Shown one piece after another: positions 35,141 through 46,400 of a DNA stretch of 64,000 nt. Every line of letters begins with the position of its first letter. Position 1 is the stretch's first letter. The DNA comes from Angiostrongylus vasorum (Eukaryota > Nematoda > Chromadorea > Rhabditida > Metastrongylidae), in assembly GCA_018806985.1 (NCBI GenBank), contig JADANN010000458.1, forward strand, positions 248,001 through 312,000, written 5' to 3'. The translations under genes and the position numbers were made by a program. The notes under the pieces are model-generated. The model saw only the letters and a list, made by a program, of their open reading frames with translations, did no database searches and had not been told where the DNA came from.

Positions 35141-36175
35141 TCTTACAAGTAAAAACTACTGAACAAAAATTACTAGCCAGGTAACCAACACAAGCTTTAA
35201 CCAAAACACACTAGCTACCTCGTAAGTATCGCAATCGACACGTGGAACATGTGTAGCGTCGTATCGGTTAATTATCGATCGGCGGGCCAGCCGCGAGTTA
35301 TTCGACATGTCGAATATTCGAGTGGCGTCGCCGAACAATCGTCCAGTCGGCCGCGTTCTCCTTTCGAAATGTCCATAATTCTTCGCTTTCGCTATTGATT
35401 GTAGCATTTTCCGCATTCTCGTGCCCATATCAGTTACTCGGTACTGGAAACCTTGTGGTTGTTTCCGTTTCATTGGAATGTTGTGCAGAATTGCTGTTCT
35501 GATTGCACGTTTTCTTAAGCATGTAATTCCTCGTATTGTGTTAAGGATCTTCGATCAAATATGTTTTTCGAGGTGTTACTGCCAAGCGTTTGAAGCCCTG
35601 TTTTGCATAGCATACAACTAGTTGTGTGCATCGGTTTCGATGCGTAACGTGCGAAAAATTGCCGCTTTAAGTCCTGAACCAATATGTCTCAGATCGCAGT
35701 GAACCTTATTAATTGGAATAAGAACCATTAGAATTTACAGCTCTTTGTCGACAAAACATATTCCACTTTGCCTTACAATGTCAAAAAAATCACTCTCCGG
35801 AACTAACGAAACTTTCTTCCACTTTCACTGAGACCCATATTTGGACGAGCAAGGCGATTGAACAGTAGCGATTTCGTAGGAGGGAACGCGATGATATCCA
35901 CCAATGTACCGTTGAGGTTTTTCGCTACCGCGAATGAGTTGGGGATTCTGAAATATCCAAGTAGTGCTCTAAATTTTCCGTCAAGTTCAATTATAATAAG
36001 GGAGTTAAAGAATGCTATAAAGATATCATGTACATCCTTCAATGGTAGTATAGCGTGTCATACAAGCTTGCAAAGTTTAAAGCTCCAGTATTATAGTTGT
36101 TGAGAAGTTGTTCATAGTTATCAAAAAACCGGAGAGCTACTTTGTGGATTAAAATAAAGAAGTGTTGCTTCGGAT
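35141..36175. other. No gene assigned; open frames on both strands
   Basis: Minus frame 36042-35803 (79 residues, text FIAFFNSLIIIELDGKFRAL and GTLVDIIAFPPTKSLLFNRL) reads like protein. The opposite strand is also open. No family recognised and no splice partners found. Confidence 0.3.
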
Positions 36176-36213
36176 TTCCTCCCAACGCTTTACCACCTCA
36201 TCGTGGCTGGGGC
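36176..36213 (+). repeat. R1 head fragment
   Basis: TCCTCCCAACGCTTTACCAC and CTCATCGTGGCTGGGG only; the rest of R1 is absent. Confidence 0.75.
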
Positions 36214-36491
36214 GAATTACAGAATTATTTGTCTTTAAAAAAATGAACCTACATGGCTTCCCATTTCAATTCAAGACTTTTTAAGCGCAGAAGGGTGTAG
36301 TGATGCCATGATAAGCCCATTCTGGTGATATTGCTCTCCTTTTGTAAAAAATTGGTTCCAATTAAAGGAAGCGACTAATGCATCGGCAGTGATCCCATAC
36401 ATTATGCGAACGTCCCAACCTAGTCACGGTTTGGTTGAACCTTGCCAGGGGTCTATCAGCCTATCATCCTTCTGGACCCGGGAAATTTTTA

Positions 36492-36725
36492 CTAGAATAT
36501 AACTTCAATGAAGCTGAGATATTTGCAAAACTCTGGACCGCAGGTGCCTATGGTGGCGAACGAACGCGCTACTGTCCTTTCCGGGGAGTAGCGCGCTCAC
36601 CACCACACCATACGGGTCCTTCGTTTCGCCCGTCTCTCAGCTAGTTCTATCGATCTTTTGCCATCAGCAATCACCCGTTCGCAATGTACCCCTGCCATTA
36701 AAAAGAGTAGGCAGTAAATAAAAAG
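36492..36725 (+). repeat. Repeat C, linear copy
   Basis: Starts GAATATAACTTCAATGAAGC, includes GGCGAACGAACGCGCTACTG and TTCTATCGATCTTTTGCCAT, ends GAGTAGGCAGTAAATAAA. Both ends of the family are present but the middle past CAATCACCCG is deleted. Confidence 0.87.
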
Positions 36726-36739
36726 GTTAAAATTGTTAT

Positions 36740-36990
36740 TGGACTTCTCTGGAAACCGTCTAGGAAAAGGCGAACTCACTTTAATTCACATGAGAACACC
36801 CTGGCATGGCTATCTCATAGTCTCGAGAGGAATCGGTTCGATCATCTTCAAAGAAATTCGTGACAAAGATGGAAAATCATCAAGCAGCGGCCAAACACAC
36901 ATGCGAAAAAAAGTTCGAAGGCTTTCATGTGAGTCGATGTGAGAAGGCGAATCGAATGGGGGTGCTGAGATCAGCGCAGTGCGATGCATG
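36740..36990 (+). repeat. SINE-B, head truncated
   Basis: CACATGAGAACACCCTGGCA, GGCTATCTCATAGTCTCGAG, ATGGAAAATCATCAAGCAGC and GGGGGTGCTGAGATCAGCGC in family order. Confidence 0.75.
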
Positions 36991-37869
36991 TGATTTAGGG
37001 TCGTATTATAAATAATGTAATAATATACCCAATTAATCCTGCATTGTTTTCATACTGATACATGTCAAGTATCTGCTACGGTTTTTTGAAACCTAGTGAT
37101 CTGTCGATCGCTCAAGTAACCGATTTATTTACACTTATTAATTCAGACTAGACGTGGTTTCAGCTTCCCGTTCAAAACTTTTTCGTGTTACCATGTTATT
37201 AGTCCTTTCGTGCTACCTTTTTATGGCAGCCATTGTAAATAGGATCTGAGCTTAAAGTCGTACTGTTTACAATTACGACTACCATCGAAGAATGATTACT
37301 GTAATGTGCGTTAACTGCATAGTTTTGGGCGCAACATCAAGTCTGCACGTAAATACCTTTAGTGCAGTAGGGCATCTGTCCTGCTCCTTCACCCGCATAG
37401 AATTCTGATCATTTGTTGGCACTAAGTCACAGGAAGTTTTAGCTAAACTTTCCGACTCTCAATTCCTTAACATCTTTCTTTTCCATCTACAGTATGTACG
37501 GAATATCGTGCTCAAGAATGAGAAAACTTTTTCTCCTTTTCGTCATTTTGTAGAAGCGGTTCTTAATGAACGGTCATTCATTGCTATTCTCACATTGACT
37601 TCATTTTGTTCCATCTTCATCTTAATTTCAAGTATCACTTTCACCCGCTGTAGTTACCGCCCATCTCGATTACTCTTCTTTGCGTCTTCAGATTTGAGAA
37701 AGTGTGCACAGCGATTTAACTATGCTGCGAAGGGGTTTACTGTGAAAATAAGTACTTAACGTTAGGTAGGTGATAGGTCTAGAAGTCGATACTTTTGTGC
37801 TCCTTTCTAAGTTTGGAGCGAGATCGAGTCGATGACTAACTTTTTTTTATTTTTATTTTTTGTATGACT
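36991..37869. other. No gene seen
   Basis: Unassigned. A plus frame at 37508-37759 is open but unrecognised. Confidence 0.35.
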
Positions 37870-38215
37870 CGTCTTCACGTCTGCTGTGCGGATTCCAGCA
37901 CTTCTCACTCACATTCTACTCATTTCCTTGCATCCATTGTCCACGAATATCTTCCAACTTTTATGTATGACTTCGGCTTTTGCTTGAGGACTTTCATTTC
38001 ATCTTAAATGTGGTAGAATGCTGGTCGAATCGATTCTTCTTGGAGTTCTGATATAGCTGGACTGGAACGTTCCCAATTGGACTGCAACCGGACAAGTCCG
38101 GTACCAATTCCCCGACTCCGGAGGGTGAGGGGCTTGATTGGCCCGGGGGCGGAATCGAACTAGCACCAAGCTCGTGATGACCGATATCACTACCACTGTG
38201 CTATCCATTCCATTG
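37870..38215 (-). repeat. SINE-B, with tRNA-like head
   Basis: The complement gives box A TAGCACAGTGG near 38200 and box B-like AGTTCGATTCC near 38155, then the core (GGTACCGGACTTGTCCGG) near 38095. Confidence 0.85.
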
Positions 38216-38971
38216 ATGACTAACTATAGATTACAAATGACACATAATTATTTATACGACATGAAGTCTGCAGAGGAAAAGGCAAGTGAGATAAGGTTAT
38301 TTCAAAGGGTGAGTTACGTACGTGACAGGAAAGCATAGAGGATATTCAATGGTGATTTCCTTCGTAGCCCTTTTCATACCAAAAGTCTATATTAAACAAT
38401 TTATACTGTTGAATTGGATTTCTGTTTCTAAAACTATTGACTACGAACGTGTCTATCATATTATCGGGTCGCATCTCATTTGTTCAAGCTCCGAAATTTT
38501 CAAACATTGCTGTGATTTCCTGTGAATTCGGCTAGTTATTCTTCTGTTGCGAAGTTTCTTTATGCGTTTGAATCGTCGTCGATTACAGGTCCCAAAGAAA
38601 GGTGCGCATACATTTCTTGTCGCCAGTCATTGCGACTTCGAAAAAGTCAATTGTAACTAATCAGCTTTATCCTTAAGAAGATCTTTCGTGAAGAACAACG
38701 GCAGTGGTTAGTAGTTGAGAATGTGTAGGCAAATTTTATAAAAGAAAGCAATACGGCATTCGAAAGTGTCCTCAGTTTTCTGTGAAGGCTTTGCTAGTGG
38801 AAATTGCACGGCATTAAGTTTGAGAATGCTTCTAAGTTAGTATGCGTTTTTGTGTTTTTTTCAACATCGTGCTAGTTTCACCAACCTGACAAATGTCATC
38901 AGATGAGGGTCTTCCAGTCGCAGACAATTGGAGCTTCTTTTGCATTGCCTATGAGATAACAGCGTTCTACT
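38216..38971. other. No gene seen
   Basis: Unassigned AT-rich sequence. Confidence 0.4.
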
Positions 38972-39327
38972 CAGATACTTGGATGGCCCGTCTTCACTGG
39001 GTGTGCGGGCCCCAGCATAATTTCCGTTTTTTCAGAGTTTTGCTGGGCATGTCATTGTCATTGTAGTTCCCTGGACTCTCGAGGTCAGCCAGACCAAAGG
39101 CTGCCCAGGTCATCAGAGGGAGATTTGCCACCATGCGACTAGTTTCGTACCAGGACGATGGTGGATCCTGGTATTGGTTTACTCTTAGCTAGGTTTCCTG
39201 ATGGAAACGCCGGACTCCTCAGCTTTGGAACCTTGCCGGGGGGACGAATCCCCGCACTGTACATCGCAGTCCAACACCCAGGAACATCTCCCGGCCACGT
39301 TGAGGTGGTAAGCCGTTGGGAAGGGCA
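38972..39327 (-). repeat. R1 repeat
   Basis: Reverse R1 from ATACTTGGATGGCCCGTCTT to TAAGCCGTTGGGAAG, with an internal deletion of the region around the GTCGTCACCACCA block. Confidence 0.9.
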
Positions 39328-39639
39328 ACAGCAATCGCTAACAAATAGCACAGTGACCTCAGTTTAGCACTTGTTAATTGTAGTCAGATATAAAAATTTT
39401 TGGATTTTGCAAGTTCATTTTGCACTTGTAGATTATCTGGAAACTCTTGGTGTTCGTTTTGCTGCTGATTTCTCCGTCTGTGTGATTTATTAGTAATATG
39501 GTTTTAGTATGAACCATGCAAAATTTCTTTTGGTAATTCGGTGGGTATGAGAATCCAGCAGATGCAGCCTGTCATCGATTCTGCAATTTAGACTCATAAC
39601 ATTTACGGGATTTTTGGTGATTTCTCGTTAAAAGGAATA
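39328..39639. other. No gene seen
   Basis: Unassigned spacer. Confidence 0.4.
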
Positions 39640-39835
39640 GAGACAGGCGAAACGAAGGACCCGCATGGTGTGGTGGTGAACGCGTTACTCCCCGGAAAGG
39701 ACAATAGCGCGTTCGTTCCCCCACCATAGGCAGCTGCGGTCCGGAGTTTTGCCAATATCTCAGCATCATTAAAAGTTGTATGTCGCAATATATATCCTGC
39801 CGCTAAAAAGAGTAGGCAGTAAATAATAAGTCAAA
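39640..39835 (-). repeat. Repeat C, linear copy
   Basis: GACAGGCGAAACGAAGGACC, then a tRNA-like stretch GGTGTGGTGGTGAACGCGTT and GCGCGTTCGTTCCC, then CGGTCCGGAGTTTTGCC and the end AGAGTAGGCAGTAAATAATA. Confidence 0.88.
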
Positions 39836-39944
39836 ATTGTAAAAGGAAGCTATTGAAAATTCGCAAAATGAAGAGCAAATCAAGAGCTTTGAGGCAATCC
39901 TCACCCCGGGCAATATGGCTGCCAAATTTTTATGCTTATTAACC

Positions 39945-40310
39945 TATTATGAGGGACGTGTACCGCAGTGCTGCTTATGGCGATCTTCACGACAATGGTG
40001 CTTGTTTGACCACGGCCCTGGCCCATCGAGCGTCTCTCAGTCCGTGGTCGCGAAATGTGTACCAACCTTATTGGGGAAAGCACACTCTCTGTAGTCCAAG
40101 TGGGAACGCTCTAGCTGGGCTCTCTCAAGATTTCAACTCAAGTGACTCCATCGGCATTCAACGACGTTTATGACAAACGGAAGATCTTCACGCTGTAGCC
40201 GAACATACACGCAGAAGTTGGAAGGCCTTCGTGGATGATGACGGATTAGAGAAAAGAGTCGAATTCAAGAAGTGCTGGGATCGGCACAGTAAATGTAAAA
40301 TACGGGTCAT
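39945..40310 (+). repeat. SINE-B copy
   Basis: Head degraded (GGACGTGTACCGCAGTGCTG). Body has TCGCGAAATGTGTACCAACC, GTGGGAACGCTCTAGCTGGG, GGCATTCAACGACGTTTATG and GCTGGGATCGGCACAGTAAA. Confidence 0.8.
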
Positions 40311-40389
40311 GTGAAATAAAACGGAAAAAATAACCTATTATTCTAAGTAACAATAATTAGGAGCGCGTGCAACGCAGTGTTTATCTGCC

Positions 40390-40745
40390 ATAAAATTTTT
40401 AGAAGGCAGGAAATAAAAAGTAAACATTGTGAATTCAACTACAGCCTCAACTTAACTGGGTTCAATGCCAATGTGAGCTCCCCAGATCAATCTCGTTGAC
40501 GGGTCATTGCTGACGGCACTGATCGATAGAACTAGCTGAGAGACAGGCGAAACGAAGGACCCGCATGGTATGGTAGTGAACGCGTTACTCCCCGGAAAGG
40601 ACAATAGCGCGTTTGTTCCCCACCGCAGACACCTGCGGTCCGGAGTTTTGCAAATATCTCAGCTTTATTGTGGTTGTATTTCCCTTAATACCCTGCCATA
40701 AAAATTATAGAAGGCAGAAAATAAAAAAGTAAGCAGTGTTTGGTG
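40390..40745 (-). repeat. Repeat C, near full length, bounded by direct repeats
   Basis: The 3' end motif GAAGGCAG-AAATAAAAA-GTAA occurs at about 40400-40428 and again at about 40712-40738, so a tail from an upstream copy adjoins this one. Between lie CTCAACTTAACTGGGTTCAA, GATCGATAGAACTAGCTGAG and CACCTGCGGTCCGGAGTTTT. Confidence 0.85.
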
Positions 40746-40939
40746 TTGACGCCATGCAATTCCAAAATAGTTGTCGTTCCGTTCCCACGTCTCGGGCCAA
40801 CAATCCTCTAAAGCAACCAAGAGTCGGAAAATTGGTGTTAAACTTGTTTGGAAGGGTAAAATAGGTTGTCGCTTTATGGAAACTGTTATTAAGCAGTGTT
40901 TATATGAGTTTTAAACTTATGTTTTCAATCACTGTCAGA

Positions 40940-43020
40940 TGGCGAGATGGTGTCGCCTTGCTTAATCCATTATTTGACGTTGATGTTAATATCGTTGTAG
41001 AATGGTAATATTTTGGTTGCAAAATTTCTATGTAGCTCACGAAGAATCTTTATATACTAAGTAGGTGCTCCGGCTATCTAGAGCTTCCATAACTGCTTCT
41101 ATCTCAACTGATTGAAAATCCTTCTTTAAATCGATGGAAGTAAGACAGGGCGATCTCTCGAAATATCGCGGTAGTTCAATGAGACTTTTTTATCGTGCGA
41201 ACATGGACTATCATGCTGAATCCTTTCCGAAACCCTGCTTGGTCCCATGGCTGTCCTTCGTTAAGCGTATTGTCAGTGTTGTTTAGGATAACTCGAGAGA
41301 AGAGTTTGTAGACGAGAGACAATAAGCAGATTGGGTGGTAAGGGCCGATACCGTGGAGTTCACCTTTCTTGAACAATAGCATGGTCTTGCTAATCTCCCA
41401 CTGAGTAGGAATTTGTATTTAGAGAGGTAACCTGTGAGGAGCCGTGCTATTGTGTTTATGAGAACTGGCGGAATGTTCTTCATGTCTTCAGATCTTTTTC
41501 TCTCCGGACCTGGTGTTGCTCTATTTTTTTCACCGACGAAATGGCATGTCGGATTTCGGAAGGGAAAACCGGTGATACAACATATCCATCTCCCTTACTT
41601 CATATGATGGAAGGTGGACGAGGCTATTGAAGAGATCTGAGCAGTATTCGTGAGTGATTTTCTCCATTGTCTATCTGGACGCTGGAACTGCTCCGTCTGG
41701 GCATCGGGGGTGCAGTCGTCTTGGTTTTCAAATTGGTGAAACTTTGCTGGTTTTTGCGAATGCTTTTCCCAGCCTCTGCAGCTTTGACTGTAACTGATTC
41801 TCTCCTCTCTTTAAGATCTTTTATCAACTCTCTGCATTAGTTTGCAAGTCCAGGCATGACCCGGTTGCCTGTAGCTCGGGCGATTCGACATTGACACATC
41901 AGCTCGAGTGTTTCGGGAGACATATCTCTCTTGCTGACTTTCGAATCTCAGCTTTCTTAGCGCTAACGTGAAGATGTTGAATGAGCCGATCGTACTCCTC
42001 GTTGATGTTATCAAAAGTGGCATCTTCCCAACAGCCGACTAACGAATTGGATAAATCCCAGTTTATGGTGGTTTTGAGACTTCGTTTAATTTAACGGCTT
42101 TTTTTCCTTTCAGCGAAAAATAAAATCTAGCACACAGGAGGTGATGGTCCGATCCCGTGTAAGATTTTGGAACAACAACGATATCGGCTTGGTAGAACCT
42201 TCGGTTAACTGTTATGTAGTTTATTTCGTTGAGGCACTGTTAGTCGAAACTCTCACCTTCAGCGTTATGCATACCGCTACTGGAATTGCGAGTTACCATG
42301 AATAGTCTTTGTCGCCGTGGTGAACTCGGAGAGTCGCTCACCCTGGTCGTTCTATTCTAATCCGTGGGTCCCATTGTGACGGTCAGACGTTCTCCTGGAT
42401 CCAATCTTAGCGTTAAATTCTCGATTGATCAGCTTATAAAATGTGTGGTCTTCTGGGTGGAACTTGTCCAAGTCCATATATAATCGACTTCGTCTTCTTC
42501 ATAGCTTGATGTCGGTGTGTAAACGACGAAGATTGTCAAACCTGGTATTGATCTAGATCTCTTCAGTCGTAAATGTCTCATTCGGGTTGTAAGTTGTTCG
42601 AATGAATCGATGTTCATGGACAAACTCGTGTTGACGAGAACACCGACGCCACCGACTGTCGCATGTTTCGAGGAATAGTTCTTCTTCTGTGTCATGACGG
42701 CGTTGAGTTGGCGGCATGTTCTCGTTTCAACCAGTGCGATAACATCGTACCATATCCTTTCTTTTGCCTGGTCCCTCTATCCAGGACTCAGGTGCAAGTG
42801 TGCGTGCATTGTAGACACAGTTTGTTACCTTAGTCCTTTACGATTTAGGCAGCCTATAACAGCCCTGATATTTTAGTAGCCTCTCCGTGCTCGTCTTACC
42901 CAACCCTACCGTATCGGGCACTCTTTCATGGTCAGGTGAATGAGGCCCGTTTATTTTACAATTTTTGGTTTTTTTGATATCCACGGATAGTTTGATGAGC
43001 TTCGAACGTGGGGGCTGGGC
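40940..43020 (-). pseudogene. RTE-type LINE: endonuclease plus part of reverse transcriptase, decayed
   Basis: On the minus strand, endonuclease text runs from about 42880 to 42330 (VGGVGVLVNTSLSMNIDSFE, LTIFVVYTPTSSYEEDEVDY, FHPEDHTFYKLINREFNAKI), the linker near 42000-41630 (MIKDLKERRESVTVKAAEAG) and reverse transcriptase near 41480-41180 (LLFKKGELHGIGPYHPICLL, NEGQPWDQAGFRKGFS). It ends inside reverse transcriptase near 40940. Stops and frame changes throughout. Confidence 0.88.
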
Positions 43021-43477
43021 ATACTCACTGACAACTAGCCTGTCTCTCCCAGAGTAGACATGGAGGTTTTTTCTTGGAGGCGACTCCTAACCGCTTCCCA
43101 TATACTCGTTGAATGCAATCCGCACAAACGAGAACACACTCACGCACCCTATATGAATACGCCTCCGTGAAGAGAGAAGATACGTGCGAAATCGGTGCAT
43201 CGGAAGTAGAGAGTCCATCCCTTGGATCCACCTGTGTCTCACAGAAGTAATCATGCAGTCGCAAAATCTGTATACCCAGTGTTTATCCTGAAATAACAAG
43301 GACAAATAATTGCGAATACCGTACAATCAAACAGATGTTCATAGTTTTTCTTCCATGTTTGCCATACTGCCACAGAATATTGTGTTTTGAAGAGAAAAAG
43401 TAGTTTTCGCGTGAAACTGATTGGTTTTCTTATCCATAGAGACTGTTTACTTTTTTTCTGAATTGCTGTATCTTCAG
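43021..43477. other. Upstream of the hAT-derived gene; no gene seen
   Basis: Holds the 5' flank of the gene starting at 43491. A splice-acceptor-like TATCTTCAG at 43469-43477 precedes its first coding exon. The minus strand is open but not recognisable. Confidence 0.45.
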
Positions 43478-43490
43478 GATCGACTTGTCT

Positions 43491-46400
43491 ATGAGCGCGG
43501 TATGGAATGTGTTTCGAAAAACAACCGATGAATACGGAAATGTTTTGGCCACTTGCACTGTCTGTAGCCGATCACTGAAAGTGCCGAAATCGAGAACGAC
43601 CACTAATCTTCTGGCTCATTTACGGAATAACCACTGTGATAAACGGATTGGTTCCACTAGACGGCGGTTCGACGCTACGATTCCGAGCTCCAGTGGCGCT
43701 TCTGGCACCGAACCTCATGGTTCACGAGCACACAGAAGACTCACACGACTCGTCATTGATGGAGCGCTTCTGCTCGAAGCGACGTCATTGAAATCGTTCC
43801 GTGACTTTGTCAATAGTCTTAATCCTTCGTATCAAATACCATCCATCAGTACGCTTAGAAATATTCTACAAGAAGACTACAGTTGCATCGAGACGAGCAA
43901 TAGAAGATTACTAGCAGAATCATCGTCAAAAATCGCACTTACACTGGATTTTCACCCAACATTCAGAGCTCACTGTGGCCTTCTCCTGGTGACTGGGCAC
44001 TTTTTATCGCAAAATTCAGTGGAGAGACGAAATCTCATTCTAGACTGTGTGCCTCTTGAGGCAGAGAGGTTTGTTGTTTTGATTTGAAATGAGATCTTCT
44101 AAAACAAAGCGTTGACCTATTTTATTTGCCTCTATGTATTCATGTTTCACGAAGGGCGCATATGGTGCATTGGTCGGAGACGCCCTGCGACACACATGGG
44201 ATCAATCCCCGCGCCCATGGCCCACCAAGCATCGCGTCCCTCCGGGGGTCGGAAAATTGGTACCAGACTTATATGGGAGGGCAGCAGCACTGGCTCGATA
44301 CATCGGTAGGCCACCGCGAGTCATTGCAAAGGCCAAATATACATTCAATCACCTCCAAACGATGCTTAATGAAGTCGAATACATGGCGCATCTTTCAGGG
44401 ATTGATAAACGCCGAGAGCTTTATCCTTTCTTTATCTATCTTTCATAAATGTAAAATACACAACTTTGCTTAGATGTGACATTTAGTTTTTTTGTTCCAA
44501 CCTCTAATATAATACAAAGGATAATGACAAAAGGCCTTGAAATACGATCCCTTAGCAAACTTCTGAGAAGTCACAAGTTGGTTTCCAAAAATATCGCTGC
44601 GTAGTAGTTTCGAAGTTTTTGAAGCTTCTCTTCTCGATTTCGATTTACGTTTGGATGAGGTTATATTAAAAGTTTAATGACTTGGCGTAATGTGGTAATA
44701 TTGTTAATAATTTAAGAACACTGTGTGAATGTTGTTAACTTAACTTATAGAGCTTAGGACTTTTCATCTGCAGGTCTGAGGAAAGTAATTCGACAACGAG
44801 AAGTGGTGAGACGATTTTGAAACTAACAGACTGTGAATTCCTGGTGTTGTAGTGGTTATACAGTTTTTTCTACTCCAATATTAACACAATGAGAAGACGC
44901 CATGTGTCGCTTCTAAAACAAGAAAAGTAGCTTGAGAATTCTCCATTAATTCGAGTGCTTTTCGAAGCATATGCACTCCGTTTTAGTTTTTCCGGAAGTA
45001 CAGTATTCCAAGCGGTTATAAATTGTTTGGGGAAGGTTAACGTTGGTGTCACGCAAATCGCTACCGTCGTCGCCAACGAAGATGAACCAATGCAGGAGGC
45101 TGCTCTTTACCTGCACACAAAATTCGTTCCTTGTGCTGCTCATAGTATCCATCTCGCCGTGAGTGATACCATTAGTCCAAAAAATTCGTTTGAAGTTCTG
45201 GAGAAAGTTCGCAGGCTAGTATCGGAGATCAGTCATAACAATATTGCAAAAATGCACTTGAAAAGTCGCTTGAAAGAGTTCAATTTACCTGAATTCTGTC
45301 CAGTACCGGATTCGCCAACCAGGTGGAACTCGACCTATGATTTGATATGTGAAGTGCTTATTACGGTAGGTGCAACAATTCACTTATTTCAGAAAGAATT
45401 TAGCTTCACTGGAAGTCTAACTTACAGTGTTGTATTGTTTTCGGTGTCGGCGCCGAGAAAGAACTGTGAATGGCTTTATTATAATAGCTGTAGTTCGTTG
45501 GAAGTAAAGTAGGAAGAATAGTAGAGTAGTATAGTAGGAAGAGCCTCAGAGCAGAGCAGAGAAAAGTACGCTTGGTACATTAACTCTGGAAAGTGCTCCT
45601 TATTATAAATGAAGTAATATAAATGTAAAACGGAAAGAGAGAAATATCAACATCTGAAAAAGGATTAAACTTTAGTCACTTCAATATACTTTAACGCTAA
45701 CACGACGGTACACTTTGATTGGTCCGATATAAAGTAGTTGAATACGAAGATATTCTTTGCTTTGGTAATAATTTGTAAGTGCATCTTGTAGGGACAATAC
45801 TTTTTTATTGAAATTAATCCTGAAAAGGCTCGCATTAAAAATGCACATTGGCTGTCCCGTCTTCATCTGTATTCATTTGAGTAGGAAGCATACTGTATGC
45901 GTTATTACAAAGTGTTTGCCATTATCTTTCTGCAATGAATGGGAAACGCCCTTCCGTTCTATGGGAAATTGGTGTCCAAGTGCGAATTTCACACATTGAT
46001 TTTCGTAGTGATCGTTAGTTTGCTCATATCAGTGGGACAGAATGATTTGTTCTCCCGAACCGTAGCGCAGCGTTTTAGTTGTCAGCACTCAACGATGTAC
46101 TACAGAAGTTAAATCAGCCGTTGTTGGAAGCCGACGACGTGAGGTTTCTGGAGACAATTCGAGCTTTTCTGGAGCCGTTCAGCACACTGACAAAGCAGGT
46201 GTGCTCCCGGGATGCTACATGCTCTGTCTACTTGGCCGTGGGTTGTATTCTGATAACGACAACGGAGAAGTGGGTGTTTTTCCTTTTCAACTTGACCCTT
46301 TACCAAGTACACATTTGTGTGCATTGGTTTCAATGTCTATTGGCCAGTTTGAATCATAGTCATTATGCATTAACTCCTAGAGAACATTCCGAATTAAGAT

